From assembly GCA_028015205.1 (NCBI GenBank), contig CM051514.1:49802150-49866149 (forward strand): a DNA stretch of 64,000 nt, written 5' to 3'. The stretch is from Mytilisepta virgata. Its lineage: Eukaryota > Mollusca > Bivalvia > Mytilida > Mytilidae. How positions within the stretch are numbered: the first letter of the stretch is position 1; the number at the start of each line of letters is the position of its first letter. Both the position numbers and the translations under genes were made by a program. The notes beneath the pieces are model-generated. The model was not told where the DNA came from. It saw only the letters and a list, made by a program, of their open reading frames with translations, and searched no databases. Below are positions 22,771-35,600 of the stretch, piece after piece.

Positions 22771-24517
22771 TACAACAATATCTCTTATTTTTCAAACAAG
22801 CGTATTCGGAATCTCTTGTTACTGGGACTGCATATTTTACAACAGTTGAAAGAAACAGAAATAATGTTGTCAAAACTAATTATGGTATGTTTTCATGTTT
22901 TCATAAATTTATACAATCACATCACCTAAATCGTTTCGCTATTTGGGATACAACTTATAATTGCATGTCCATGATGTTTTCGTGATTTTGATAAAAGACT
23001 GAACACAACAATAATCGAAATAACCTTAAATGAATACCAAGCCAAGTTTCCATAAATACATGTCCTATTTCCAATCTTTTTAACTAGAAATTGCACAATG
23101 TGTCTATATTTAAAATATATATGAATATGAAGCTTAATTATTATTATATATTACAGGTGTGATTATAGGCATAATTTTTGGAGTGTTAGTAATGCTTGGA
23201 ATTACTTTACTCATCGTAATACTGTAAGTTAAAACCTAGTGTATAGCTTTAGTCAACACAGACTACAAAAATGGAAAATAACATGCAATCAGACACATTT
23301 GCAGATTTGATGAATTTCCAATTGTGTTCTATAAATATCAGCAAAATAATACCAAAGCAATAAGATGGGTAGAGATGTCTTTACGATCAAAGTAACAAGA
23401 CGAATTACTTAAAACAGTAACATAGACATATAAATATATAAATAATGGAATAAAAAAAAACATAACATGCATTTGTACCAAAGAGAATCATAACAGACTG
23501 AACAACTAGCAAAGTGAATTCCAAAAAAAATGCATTATTCAAAATTTAATTCTTATGCACGTGTGTAACGTGTATTTTCATAGGCTACAGTCAGTGCCAT
23601 AAATAAGTTCCCACTTGTGAATTACAATTCATATAAAATTACTTTATTTCAAAATACTGTCCAGATATTATTCCTTATCCCATAATTATAAAATTTATAC
23701 GAACACTCTCAGAAATATATATGTTTTCCTTAGATAATTCTGAATTTTCTGTCATTCTGTATTTAAGAGAAATCATTAATTAAACACAAATAAGATTTTA
23801 TGTGTGTAAAAATTTCATATGTTTAATTGGGAAAATGCTGTTCAAAATTAATACTTGTTTTTAAACTGTAGATTTAAAAAAAACAATAAAATATTATGAT
23901 ATTGTGATATTATCAGAATAATTTATAGATATTTCGCTGCTCATCAATACAAATTTCATTAAATTCAGAAAAAATTATTTCAAGACAAAATTTTGACAAA
24001 TTATGGTTTTATGTTATGTATACCAAAATTTCCACGTGGAGACTAATTTATGGCTTCTGACTGTACAATTTGTAATTTGTAGTTGATATGTTGTTATCCA
24101 GTTTTAATGAGCATACGCTATGAATTTGTGATCGTCATATCCCAATTCGCAACGACAATACCACAATCCAATGATGTTTGATAGATGCAAATAACGTATT
24201 CGCCACAATTCCATTGTCATCAAGAAATTAATTTTACACTTTAAAATGGTTGCATATTTTATCTAGAAAAGAGGTTTCAATAGTAATACAAAAATAAGTA
24301 GTTTTATCCTAATTAAAAACGTTTGACAGATTCATCAGTTCAAACAAGAAATGTAATGCATATGAACATTTTATCTTATTATATTTTTGAGCAAGAGTGC
24401 ACTGATTAAAAGTTCTAGCAGAAAAGTCTGTTGTAACTAATTTAATGTATGAATTTATTTTGAAAGTACATGTTTTCTTATTGAGGTATATTCCATATCA
24501 TTTCAATTGATATTTAG

Positions 24518-24851
24518 TGTGAAGCGAAGAAATTCAAAGTCTGAGATACCTGAAATAACCCTAAACAATATGCCAAACAATAGCGGGCGACCACAAATAT
24601 CAGCATTCTACAGCGTTGTAGAGGATGTCATACAAACAGATGAAAATAGACAGGAAGGTAGTCACAGTGGAATAAAATTTACACCTACAAAACCAATGCA
24701 AACAAGTAATTATGACACAATGGAAGCCATTAATTTGGAGAACAATATTTATAATCATGCAGACTTTACGTGCAGGAACCAATTTCCGAAGCAGGATGTC
24801 AGCGAGTATGACAGTGTGACTATTGGCTATCAGAACAACACGAAACGATGA
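24518..24851 (+). CDS. Cytoplasmic tail exon, receptor copy 2
   Basis: Same length as the copy 1 tail, open to TGA at 24,849-24,851. Motifs kept: SNYDTM (YxxM), NIYNHA, SEYDSV (ITIM-like). The first site is AFYSVV instead of AYYSVV, so the SxYxxV register is lost while the second tyrosine remains. Other changes are few and conservative, suggesting recent duplication or conversion between units 1 and 2. Confidence 0.72.
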
Positions 24852-25663
24852 GTATAGTACCAAGCAAAAGTCAATTGACACAATGATTGTAAAAGATTAT
24901 GATAGCTAATAAGCTGGATTTCAATGATTGAATCATTATTTGGTGATTTTGTGAAGTTAAGATTATGAACATGTAGTTTAAAGTTTTACATTATGTATTG
25001 CGTTAACTTATATTCCCACTTTTTCACAGAAATACAAATGACAATTGGACTCCGACCTGTCAAATGTCTAAATGTAAAAAAAAATAATAGGAATACTAAC
25101 AATATAAATATAATGTATTTAAAGAAACACCGTGTCATGTTGCTTTTTGTTTACTAATTATCGCGAGTTTTATCACAATACATTTGATATGGTTTTTATG
25201 GATGCTAGAAATATTACAGTGTTCCAGTTTTTGATATCATTGTCAAGGCATGTAAATAAATAATAAGACGGATGTCAGGAACAATGATATTCTAATTAAT
25301 GAACACCACCCAATCGACAGACCTTTAGACAAGAAACAACCTTACAAAAAAAAACAAAATTCAAACAAAGAATCAGCAGAGGGTGGAGATTAGTCTGACT
25401 TGATACAGAGTAGTGATGGGGTTAAACCTCCCCCTTATCTACCATGACCCTCTGATGCACACTATAAAAGTCAATATATTATGATCACCAAAAAGGTGAC
25501 AGCTGGTTATAAATATTAAAATTAGTTGGACAGTTAATAATTTAGTAGGAGTCAAAATGAAAACATTAGATAAGGCTCTCATAGCTGTAAGTCGGATAGT
25601 GTCGATCCATCCAAAAAAATTATCAGAAATAACACTCCCATAAAGCGTATAATTGCGACCATT

Positions 25664-26148
25664 TGATATTATGAGGCTGCTAATGAGAGGTAACTCCTTG
25701 AAATGCGTCGTATACAGCATAGTATAAATTTACTATATCTAATATTAGTATCTTTGAATTGTTATTTTGAAACGCCTGGGACGATGCTTCTGCATGGTGG
25801 ACCCTAGGTCCTTGAGGATATTCGCCAACCCAGTCGTCAGACTTGTCTGACATGATTAGTCCTTGATTTCTTATAGAAATTACCAGTATTTAGCAAAATT
25901 CAAAAATAATAGAATTACTAAGTGTCCATTCCTTGTATTGCACATGGTAGATCTCCTTAGTTGAAATTTGGCTTCCTATTTCGGTATTTTTGGTTATGAG
26001 TACTTCTTGTTTCAAAATAAGTTTGGTGTTTGGTCTTCCAAGTGTTTCGGTTGTAATGCTGCTGATGAGAGGTAACTCCTTGAAATATGTCTTATACAGC
26101 ATAGTATAAATTTACTATATCTAATATTAGTATCTTTGGAATGTTATT
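25664..26148. repeat. Ancestral copy of the 378 bp repeat, unit 2 (about 1.3 units)
   Basis: Orthologous in position and sequence to 10,194-10,678: one full unit and a partial second unit, in the same orientation as the big array. It differs from the array consensus at many sites (for example ATTACCAGTATTTAGC versus ATTACCTGTATTTAAC). The 70-residue minus-strand frame at 25,890-26,102 lies inside and has no assured family. Confidence 0.85.
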
Positions 26149-26540
26149 TTACATTGTTAGGGTGTTCTTCACGGAGCAGGAATACTTATCCTTAATGAAC
26201 ACCAAAAATCACTCCGTTTTTGTGTGTGTGCGAGTTCACATTGTTACTGCTTAAGATTTTTTTGTGATTTTAAATGTTTATGAATTGGTCTTTTCTTTTG
26301 AACTTATGGATTTTGCACTCTGAATCTGTATTATTATTTTGCGGTTCTCTATTAACCCCTTCGTTTTTACTGTTTTAATTTACTCTTTTGAGCATCAATT
26401 ATTTTTCTTAATTTTAAAATCTACGACAATTAACTGATTGCAAAAAAAACAATATCCATAAATTACTCTAAATTCCTTGTCACTTTAAATGTTTTATATA
26501 TCATATGATTATGTAAATAAATAATTATATCTTTTAGTAG

Positions 26541-26872
26541 TTATTCGCCTGTTGGACAAATATCTGCTACAAAAGTTCCGAATACATTAAGTTCATATAA
26601 AACAGAAAACGTTATAACTATAACGTAAGCCGTCAGACAAATACATCCAAAAACTTTGTTTAAAGTCCATTTAGTGAAAAACATAGCGAGTAATAAAAAC
26701 ACTACAGGGGATAATAAAGTTATCGATTAGTATGTAAGGCCGTCACTGCTGATCTTCACCACATCTCCAGAGTTTACCGCGACCGTCTCGATTAGCCAGG
26801 GAAGACCAAGACACACCAAAATATCAAATACGTTGCTTCCAATAGAATTAGAAACCGCCATGTCTCCAAAAC
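26541..26872 (-). pseudogene. NCKX terminal exon, unit 2
   Basis: Same exon as 11,068-11,399: [20 protein letters not shown], then membrane segments. A TCA codon of copy 1 (LTYSS) is TAA here, giving a premature stop before the last membrane segments; the glycine losses after FDILV are partly shared. Acceptor TACAG is kept. This copy is a pseudogene. Confidence 0.85.
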
Positions 26873-28325
26873 CTGTATTTTATACGAAAAAGTGAGTTTA
26901 TATAATAAGAAAGAAGAGATATTAATACTTGACTACATGCATGTGACATGGGTTTACGCAAAGCAACCGTGCTTTCGCTGCTTTTTTCAACTTAAAGAAA
27001 GTCATAGTGGTCAGAATTTTTAGTGACATTAACCAGATGTTTGCTAATATTTTGTTCCTTTATTTTTGTTCGTCTTTTAATTGTAAATGGAACAGAATTC
27101 TAAAAGTATAGGAAAGTTTTTTCTTGCTTTTTTTCCTATTGAAACATCTGTCATAAAACAAGTATGTTAAAAATTATTTTTTATACCAATTTTGATGCAG
27201 AAAATGAATTAGATTTACGACTCAACAGTGGTGCTCAATGCCTAAAATGTTGAAAACCAAAACAAGAATCCAAAATGTTAAAAAGCAAATTCAAAAAGTC
27301 CCAAAATGACCAAAAGGGGGAAGGCCATAACCATCTAAAGACTGAGCTTTGCACGCGGGAGATACTACTTAGTTTCTGCAAATTTTACAATTTTGTAACA
27401 GTTAATTTAAAGCATCGATTTCGGGCTAGTATCGAAATACCAGCAACTGAACTTAGGATAAAATACAGTCTTAAAAGAGACAACTATATTTTTACCATGT
27501 TACATTTGTCGCTTCTTATAATGTAGTTTCAATATACACAAATTTAAAACGGCCATAACGGGGAAGTATTTATGTAACTTTTATAACAGATTCGAATTTA
27601 AAAATTTGAAATTTAAAAACCTTGATTTAACAGGTGATTCAAGTGCAAGTCCATTTTTATTGAACTACATGTATTGTTTATCAATAGGTATAAGTGCCTC
27701 TTTCAAAACATTATTTTTACACGTCATGAATTTGCAGATTCATATCCTGCGTTCTATATCCTCTGTATGTATGACAAATGAAATTTTTCAAACATTCCCA
27801 TATATATATATAAGTATGTTGAAAGATGAAACCTGGGAAAATAATAAACAATGCTTTCCCTTAATGTAAATTTCCTTATCACTCAAAGGAGAAATGTCTG
27901 ATTGTATATTATAATAAGTAACTTTTAATTTTCATAGTTTTGATTTGGGTTCTTTTTTTTTGGCCTTCGAACACTTTGTACCATCTCATTCCACTAACTA
28001 CATACCAATCTACTGCAGTATACCTACCACCTGTACTGTTATCACATACCATCTCTAAGTTTTATATTATTTTTGAAGACCTTACAGTTACTTTCAAGAT
28101 GAAGAACAACAAAACAATTGGTCATTTCATTTTTGTATCATGTTCCCGTACTGCACGGATATGTTTCTTTTTTACAAGAACCATGTGTTAGTTTGGTGTT
28201 TTTACGTAGGGTAGGAGGTACCTTAATTACATATTTTTATGAAATTTTACTTGCAGCTAGAATATTCAAAACTACATTTATCTATCGAAATAATTTTATG
28301 TGTATAATATTTAAATAGCTTTTAC
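26873..28325. other. NCKX intron, unit 2
   Basis: It matches 11,400-12,490 of unit 1 and resumes at 14,290; the 1.8 kb between, including the alpha-2 exon, is absent. About 340 bases at 27,110-27,450 are missing from unit 1, while their start is present in unit 3 (53,280), so unit 1 lost them. Open frames at 27,275-28,318 show no domains. Confidence 0.5.
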
Positions 28326-28534
28326 CTGCAATAGTTATCATCCAAACTATAACATAAGAAAATCCTGCAATCTATGCAACTGACATAATAAAGGTCAAAG
28401 GGTAAGCCATTTCTCTGGGTACCTACAATCTGGTACCGATACGTATAAAATAGCCTACACTGTCAACATATGGATCCAAAATATGCGTAGGAGAAAACTG
28501 TCTGGTATTATCCAAGGTGATTCATAATCTTTGC
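28326..28534 (-). pseudogene. NCKX exon upstream of alpha-2, unit 2
   Basis: Orthologue of 14,313-14,528 with both TAG codons retained and a further 7-base deletion (the CTTCCGCCG stretch of unit 1), which shifts the frame. FSYVIVWMITIAG is still recognisable. The alpha-2 exon that should follow is deleted in this unit. Confidence 0.85.
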
Positions 28535-29617
28535 CTAAAAGTACAAGAATTGGCTCTAAATTTTGCAAAAATGCAAATCGTTGGTTGGTTATAACATTGC
28601 ATACATACCACGAAATTATATACATATTTGTATGGCAGTAATGGTAATTTATTTAACACAGATGTTTGAATTCTTTTATTTCAATTTCTATCTTCAAAGA
28701 AAGGTTAGCATTAAATTTTCTCTTTTGTGATAGAAATAAAATTACTAGAATTCATTTCTGTATGTTTTTTTGTTTAAGTAGTTAATACCGCAAAAAATCT
28801 ACTTTTTTCTAATCAAAATTCCAACGGCATGTTTGAAACCCCCTCAAAATAGTCATATAACTATGTTGGTCCCCTTTCCTTGTGATTTTGTTTTTATTGT
28901 TTTACCAAAGTTGGTTTATCACCGCTGCCCTTCGAATTGTACTTTTTTTCAACCTAAAGATCAAAAGTTATATTTAAAACCTACGTCAAAAATAGCCATG
29001 TATAGCTACATGTATTTTGCCCATCATATACAACATTATCCACCATGTTATAGTATTTTTCAGTTTATTCACAATTATCGATCGGTTGTAAAGAGAGAAT
29101 CATTGTTGTGTAATACCATTACGTGGACTTAAATTTAGAATATGATGTCAGGTTTAAAATAAAGCTCAGAACATTGGGGAACATTCGAGGAACTTCTATC
29201 ACATATAGATGTTGGTCGATTCGGCTCCGTTTGTAGAATTACAAGAAAGAGACTCTAAATTTTGCCAACATGCAAATCGTTGGCTGATTATAACATTGTG
29301 TACATCACAAGAAATTATATACTAATTTGTGTGGATGGTAATATAGGCAATTTCCCAAACAAAGGTTAAAATTAAATTTTATAATTACTAGAATTCATTT
29401 CTGCATTTTTTTTGTATAATCAACGATAGATCTGTGATAAAAAAAAAATCCAAATGAGTAATGTCTAATGATTTGGTCTAGCTATGTACAATTAGTGGTC
29501 TGGTAGAAGTCCTTAACAGGCCGCATCAAAAATTTGGTAGCGCGTGGTCGGGACAAATTTGACAATTGGGATCACAGATTTGATCTGATTTAGCATGTTT
29601 AGCTTAACATCTACCCT
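28535..29617. other. NCKX intron, unit 2, up to the array
   Basis: Matches 14,529-15,490 and then 16,628-16,812 of unit 1, skipping the foldback. It contains the old internal duplication. The last bases before the array, AGCTTAACATCTACCC, are the host side of the array junction. Confidence 0.55.
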
Positions 29618-32600
29618 AAACCCAGTCGTCAGACTTGTCTGACATGATTATTCATTGATTTGTTATAGAAATTACCTGTATTTAACAAAATTCAAAAATA
29701 ATAGAAATACTAAGGGTTCATTCCTTGTATTGCACATGGTAGATCTCCTTAGCTGAAATTTGGCTTCCTATTTCGGTATTTTTGGTTGAGTACTTCTTGC
29801 TTAATATAAATTTGGTTTTTGGTCTTCCAAATATTTCGGTTTTAATGCTGCTGATGAGAGGTAACTCCTTGAAATGCGTCGTATACAGCATAGTATAAAT
29901 TAACTGTATCTAATATAAGTATCTTTGGATTGTTATTTTGAAACTCCTGGGATGATGCCTCTGCTGGTGGACCCTAGGTCCCCGAGGGTATTCGCAAACC
30001 CAGTCGTCAGACTTGTCTGACATGATTATTCATTGATTTGTTATAGAAATTACCTGTATTTAACAAAATTCAAAAATAATAGAAATACTAAGGGTTCATT
30101 CCTTGTATTGCACATGGTAGATCTCCTTAGCTGAAATTTGGCTTCCTATTTCGGTATTTTTGGTTGAGTACTTCTTGCTTAATATAAATTTGGTTTTTGG
30201 TCTTCCAAATATTTCGGTTTTAATGCTGCTGATGAGAGGTAACTCCTTGAAATGCGTCGTATACAGCATAGTATAAATTAACTGTATCTAATATAAGTAT
30301 CTTTGGATTGTTATTTTGAAACTCCTGGGATGATGCCTCTGCTGGTGGACCCTAGGTCCCCGAGGGTATTCGCAAACCCAGTCGTCAGACTTGTCTGACA
30401 TGATTATTCATTGATTTGTTATAGAAATTACCTGTATTTAACAAAATTCAAAAATAATAGAAATACTAAGGGTTCATTCCTTGTATTGCACATGGTAGAT
30501 CTCCTTAGCTGAAATTTGGCTTCCTATTTCGGTATTTTTGGTTGAGTACTTCTTGCTTAATATAAATTTGGTTTTTGGTCTTCCAAATATTTCGGTTTTA
30601 ATGCTGCTGATGAGAGGTAACTCCTTGAAATGCGTCGTATACAGCATAGTATAAATTAACTGTATCTAATATAAGTATCTTTGGATTGTTATTTTGAAAC
30701 TCCTGGGATGATGCCTCTGCTGGTGGACCCTAGGTCCCCGAGGGTATTCGCAAACCCAGTCGTCAGACTTGTCTGACATGATTATTCATTGATTTGTTAT
30801 AGAAATTACCTGTATTTAACAAAATTCAAAAATAATAGAAATACTAAGGGTTCATTCCTTGTATTGCACATGGTAGATCTCCTTAGCTGAAATTTGGCTT
30901 CCTATTTCGGTATTTTTGGTTGAGTACTTCTTGCTTAATATAAATTTGGTTTTTGGTCTTCCAAATATTTCGGTTTTAATGCTGCTGATGAGAGGTAACT
31001 CCTTGAAATGCGTCGTATACAGCATAGTATAAATTAACTGTATCTAATATAAGAATCTTTGGATTGTTATTTTGAAACTCCTGGGATGATGCCTCTGCTG
31101 GTGGACCCTAGGTCCCCGAGGGTATTCGCAAACCCAGTCGTCAGACTTGTCTGACATGATTATTCATTGATTTGTTATAGAAATTACCTGTATTTAACAA
31201 AATTCAAAAATAATAGAAATACTAAGGGTTCATTCCTTGTATTGCACATGGTAGATCTCCTTAGCTGAAATTTGGCTTCCTATTTCGGTATTTTTGGTTG
31301 AGTACTTCTTGCTTAATATAAATTTGGTTTTTGGTCTTCCAAATATTTCGGTTTTAATGCTGCTGATGAGAGGTAACTCCTTGAAATGCGTCGTATACAG
31401 CATAGTATAAATTAACTGTATCTAATATAAGTATCTTTGGATTGTTATTTTGAAACTCCTGGGATGATGCCTCTGCTGGTGGACCCTAGGTCCCCGAGGG
31501 TATTCGCAAACCCAGTCGTCAGACTTGTCTGACATGATTATTCATTGATTTGTTATAGAAATTACCTGTATTTAACAAAATTCAAAAATAATAGAAATAC
31601 TAAGGGTTCATTCCTTGTATTGCACATGGTAGATCTCCTTAGCTGAAATTTGGCTTCCTATTTCGGTATTTTTGGTTGAGTACTTCTTGCTTAATATAAA
31701 TTTGGTTTTTGGTCTTCCAAATATTTCGGTTTTAATGCTGCTGATGAGAGGTAACTCCTTGAAATGCGTCGTATACAGCATAGTATAAATTAACTGTATC
31801 TAATATAAGTATCTTTGGATTGTTATTTTGAAACTCCTGGGATGATGCCTCTGCTGGTGGACCCTAGGTCCCCGAGGGTATTCGCAAACCCAGTCGTCAG
31901 ACTTGTCTGACATGATTATTCATTGATTTGTTATAGAAATTACCTGTATTTAACAAAATTCAAAAATAATAGAAATACTAAGGGTTCATTCCTTGTATTG
32001 CACATGGTAGATCTCCTTAGCTGAAATTTGGCTTCCTATTTCGGTATTTTTGGTTGAGTACTTCTTGCTTAATATAAATTTGGTTTTTGGTCTTCCAAAT
32101 ATTTCGGTTTTAATGCTGCTGATGAGAGGTAACTCCTTGAAATGCGTCGTATACAGCATAGTATAAATTAACTGTATCTAATATAAGTATCTTTGGATTG
32201 TTATTTTGAAACTCCTGGGATGATGCCTCTGCTGGTGGACCCTAGGTCCCCGAGGGTATTCGCAAACCCAGTCGTCAGACTTGTCTGACATGATTATTCA
32301 TTGATTTGTTATAGAAATTACCTGTATTTAACAAAATTCAAAAATAATAGAAATACTAAGGGTTCATTCCTTGTATTGCACATGGTAGATCTCCTTAGCT
32401 GAAATTTGGCTTCCTATTTCGGTATTTTTGGTTGAGTACTTCTTGCTTAATATAAATTTGGTTTTTGGTCTTCCAAATATTTCGGTTTTAATGCTGCTGA
32501 TGAGAGGTAACTCCTTGAAATGCGTCGTATACAGCATAGTATAAATTAACTGTATCTAATATAAGTATCTTTGGATTGTTATTTTGAAACTCCTGGGATG

Positions 32601-35600
32601 ATGCCTCTGCTGGTGGACCCTAGGTCCCCGAGGGTATTCGCAAACCCAGTCGTCAGACTTGTCTGACATGATTATTCATTGATTTGTTATAGAAATTACC
32701 TGTATTTAACAAAATTCAAAAATAATAGAAATACTAAGGGTTCATTCCTTGTATTGCACATGGTAGATCTCCTTAGCTGAAATTTGGCTTCCTATTTCGG
32801 TATTTTTGGTTGAGTACTTCTTGCTTAATATAAATTTGGTTTTTGGTCTTCCAAATATTTCGGTTTTAATGCTGCTGATGAGAGGTAACTCCTTGAAATG
32901 CGTCGTATACAGCATAGTATAAATTAACTGTATCTAATATAAGTATCTTTGGATTGTTATTTTGAAACTCCTGGGATGATGCCTCTGCTGGTGGACCCTA
33001 GGTCCCCGAGGGTATTCGCAAACCCAGTCGTCAGACTTGTCTGACATGATTATTCATTGATTTGTTATAGAAATTACCTGTATTTAACAAAATTCAAAAA
33101 TAATAGAAATACTAAGGGTTCATTCCTTGTATTGCACATGGTAGATCTCCTTAGCTGAAATTTGGCTTCCTATTTCGGTATTTTTGGTTGAGTACTTCTT
33201 GCTTAATATAAATTTGGTTTTTGGTCTTCCAAATATTTCGGTTTTAATGCTGCTGATGAGAGGTAACTCCTTGAAATGCGTCGTATACAGCATAGTATAA
33301 ATTAACTGTATCTAATATAAGTATCTTTGGATTGTTATTTTGAAACTCCTGGGATGATGCCTCTGCTGGTGGACCCTAGGTCCCCGAGGGTATTCGCAAA
33401 CCCAGTCGTCAGACTTGTCTGACATGATTATTCATTGATTTGTTATAGAAATTACCTGTATTTAACAAAATTCAAAAATAATAGAAATACTAAGGGTTCA
33501 TTCCTTGTATTGCACATGGTAGATCTCCTTAGCTGAAATTTGGCTTCCTATTTCGGTATTTTTGGTTGAGTACTTCTTGCTTAATATAAATTTGGTTTTT
33601 GGTCTTCCAAATATTTCGGTTTTAATGCTGCTGATGAGAGGTAACTCCTTGAAATGCGTCGTATACAGCATAGTATAAATTAACTGTATCTAATATAAGT
33701 ATCTTTGGATTGTTATTTTGAAACTCCTGGGATGATGCCTCTGCTGGTGGACCCTAGGTCCCCGAGGGTATTCGCAAACCCAGTCGTCAGACTTGTCTGA
33801 CATGATTATTCATTGATTTGTTATAGAAATTACCTGTATTTAACAAAATTCAAAAATAATAGAAATACTAAGGGTTCATTCCTTGTATTGCACATGGTAG
33901 ATCTCCTTAGCTGAAATTTGGCTTCCTATTTCGGTATTTTTGGTTGAGTACTTCTTGCTTAATATAAATTTGGTTTTTGGTCTTCCAAATATTTCGGTTT
34001 TAATGCTGCTGATGAGAGGTAACTCCTTGAAATGCGTCGTATACAGCATAGTATAAATTAACTGTATCTAATATAAGTATCTTTGGATTGTTATTTTGAA
34101 ACTCCTGGGATGATGCCTCTGCTGGTGGACCCTAGGTCCCCGAGGGTATTCGCAAACCCAGTCGTCAGACTTGTCTGACATGATTATTCATTGATTTGTT
34201 ATAGAAATTACCTGTATTTAACAAAATTCAAAAATAATAGAAATACTAAGGGTTCATTCCTTGTATTGCACATGGTAGATCTCCTTAGCTGAAATTTGGC
34301 TTCCTATTTCGGTATTTTTGGTTGAGTACTTCTTGCTTAATATAAATTTGGTTTTTGGTCTTCCAAATATTTCGGTTTTAATGCTGCTGATGAGAGGTAA
34401 CTCCTTGAAATGCGTCGTATACAGCATAGTATAAATTAACTGTATCTAATATAAGTATCTTTGGATTGTTATTTTGAAACTCCTGGGATGATGCCTCTGC
34501 TGGTGGACCCTAGGTCCCCGAGGGTATTCGCAAACCCAGTCGTCAGACTTGTCTGACATGATTATTCATTGATTTGTTATAGAAATTACCTGTATTTAAC
34601 AAAATTCAAAAATAATAGAAATACTAAGGGTTCATTCCTTGTATTGCACATGGTAGATCTCCTTAGCTGAAATTTGGCTTCCTATTTCGGTATTTTTGGT
34701 TGAGTACTTCTTGCTTAATATAAATTTGGTTTTTGGTCTTCCAAATATTTCGGTTTTAATGCTGCTGATGAGAGGTAACTCCTTGAAATGCGTCGTATAC
34801 AGCATAGTATAAATTAACTGTATCTAATATAAGTATCTTTGGATTGTTATTTTGAAACTCCTGGGATGATGCCTCTGCTGGTGGACCCTAGGTCCCCGAG
34901 GGTATTCGCAAACCCAGTCGTCAGACTTGTCTGACATGATTATTCATTGATTTGTTATAGAAATTACCTGTATTTAACAAAATTCAAAAATAATAGAAAT
35001 ACTAAGGGTTCATTCCTTGTATTGCACATGGTAGATCTCCTTAGCTGAAATTTGGCTTCCTATTTCGGTATTTTTGGTTGAGTACTTCTTGCTTAATATA
35101 AATTTGGTTTTTGGTCTTCCAAATATTTCGGTTTTAATGCTGCTGATGAGAGGTAACTCCTTGAAATGCGTCGTATACAGCATAGTATAAATTAACTGTA
35201 TCTAATATAAGAATCTTTGGATTGTTATTTTGAAACTCCTGGGATGATGCCTCTGCTGGTGGACCCTAGGTCCCCGAGGGTATTCGCAAACCCAGTCGTC
35301 AGACTTGTCTGACATGATTATTCATTGATTTGTTATAGAAATTACCTGTATTTAACAAAATTCAAAAATAATAGAAATACTAAGGGTTCATTCCTTGTAT
35401 TGCACATGGTAGATCTCCTTAGCTGAAATTTGGCTTCCTATTTCGGTATTTTTGGTTGAGTACTTCTTGCTTAATATAAATTTGGTTTTTGGTCTTCCAA
35501 ATATTTCGGTTTTAATGCTGCTGATGAGAGGTAACTCCTTGAAATGCGTCGTATACAGCATAGTATAAATTAACTGTATCTAATATAAGTATCTTTGGAT

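Larger units (their letters stand above)
21693..24851 (+). pseudogene. Single-pass receptor with tyrosine-rich tail, copy 2 (frameshift in exon A)
   Basis: Exons: A 21,693-21,909, B 22,801-22,884, C 23,157-23,223, D 24,518-24,851, all with AG/GT sites at the positions used in copy 1. Exon A is uninterrupted and reads through TCRDAIDDCAYWNASL and DGYYWAYDNNT. Just before its donor an A run has one extra base compared with copies 1 and 3, so exon A ends in phase 2 instead of phase 1; normal splicing then meets a stop in exon B. The helix and tail stay open. A slip in the A run (real or a sequencing error) is the only visible lesion, so this could still be a working gene. The upstream signal-peptide exon was not found. 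Confidence 0.75.

Noticed and set aside
25890..26102. 70-residue frame resembling a protein-like sequence (phosphatase-like IYHVQYKEW)
   Set aside because: The likeness is too short to call; the stretch is inside the 378 bp repeat and is not open in the array units.
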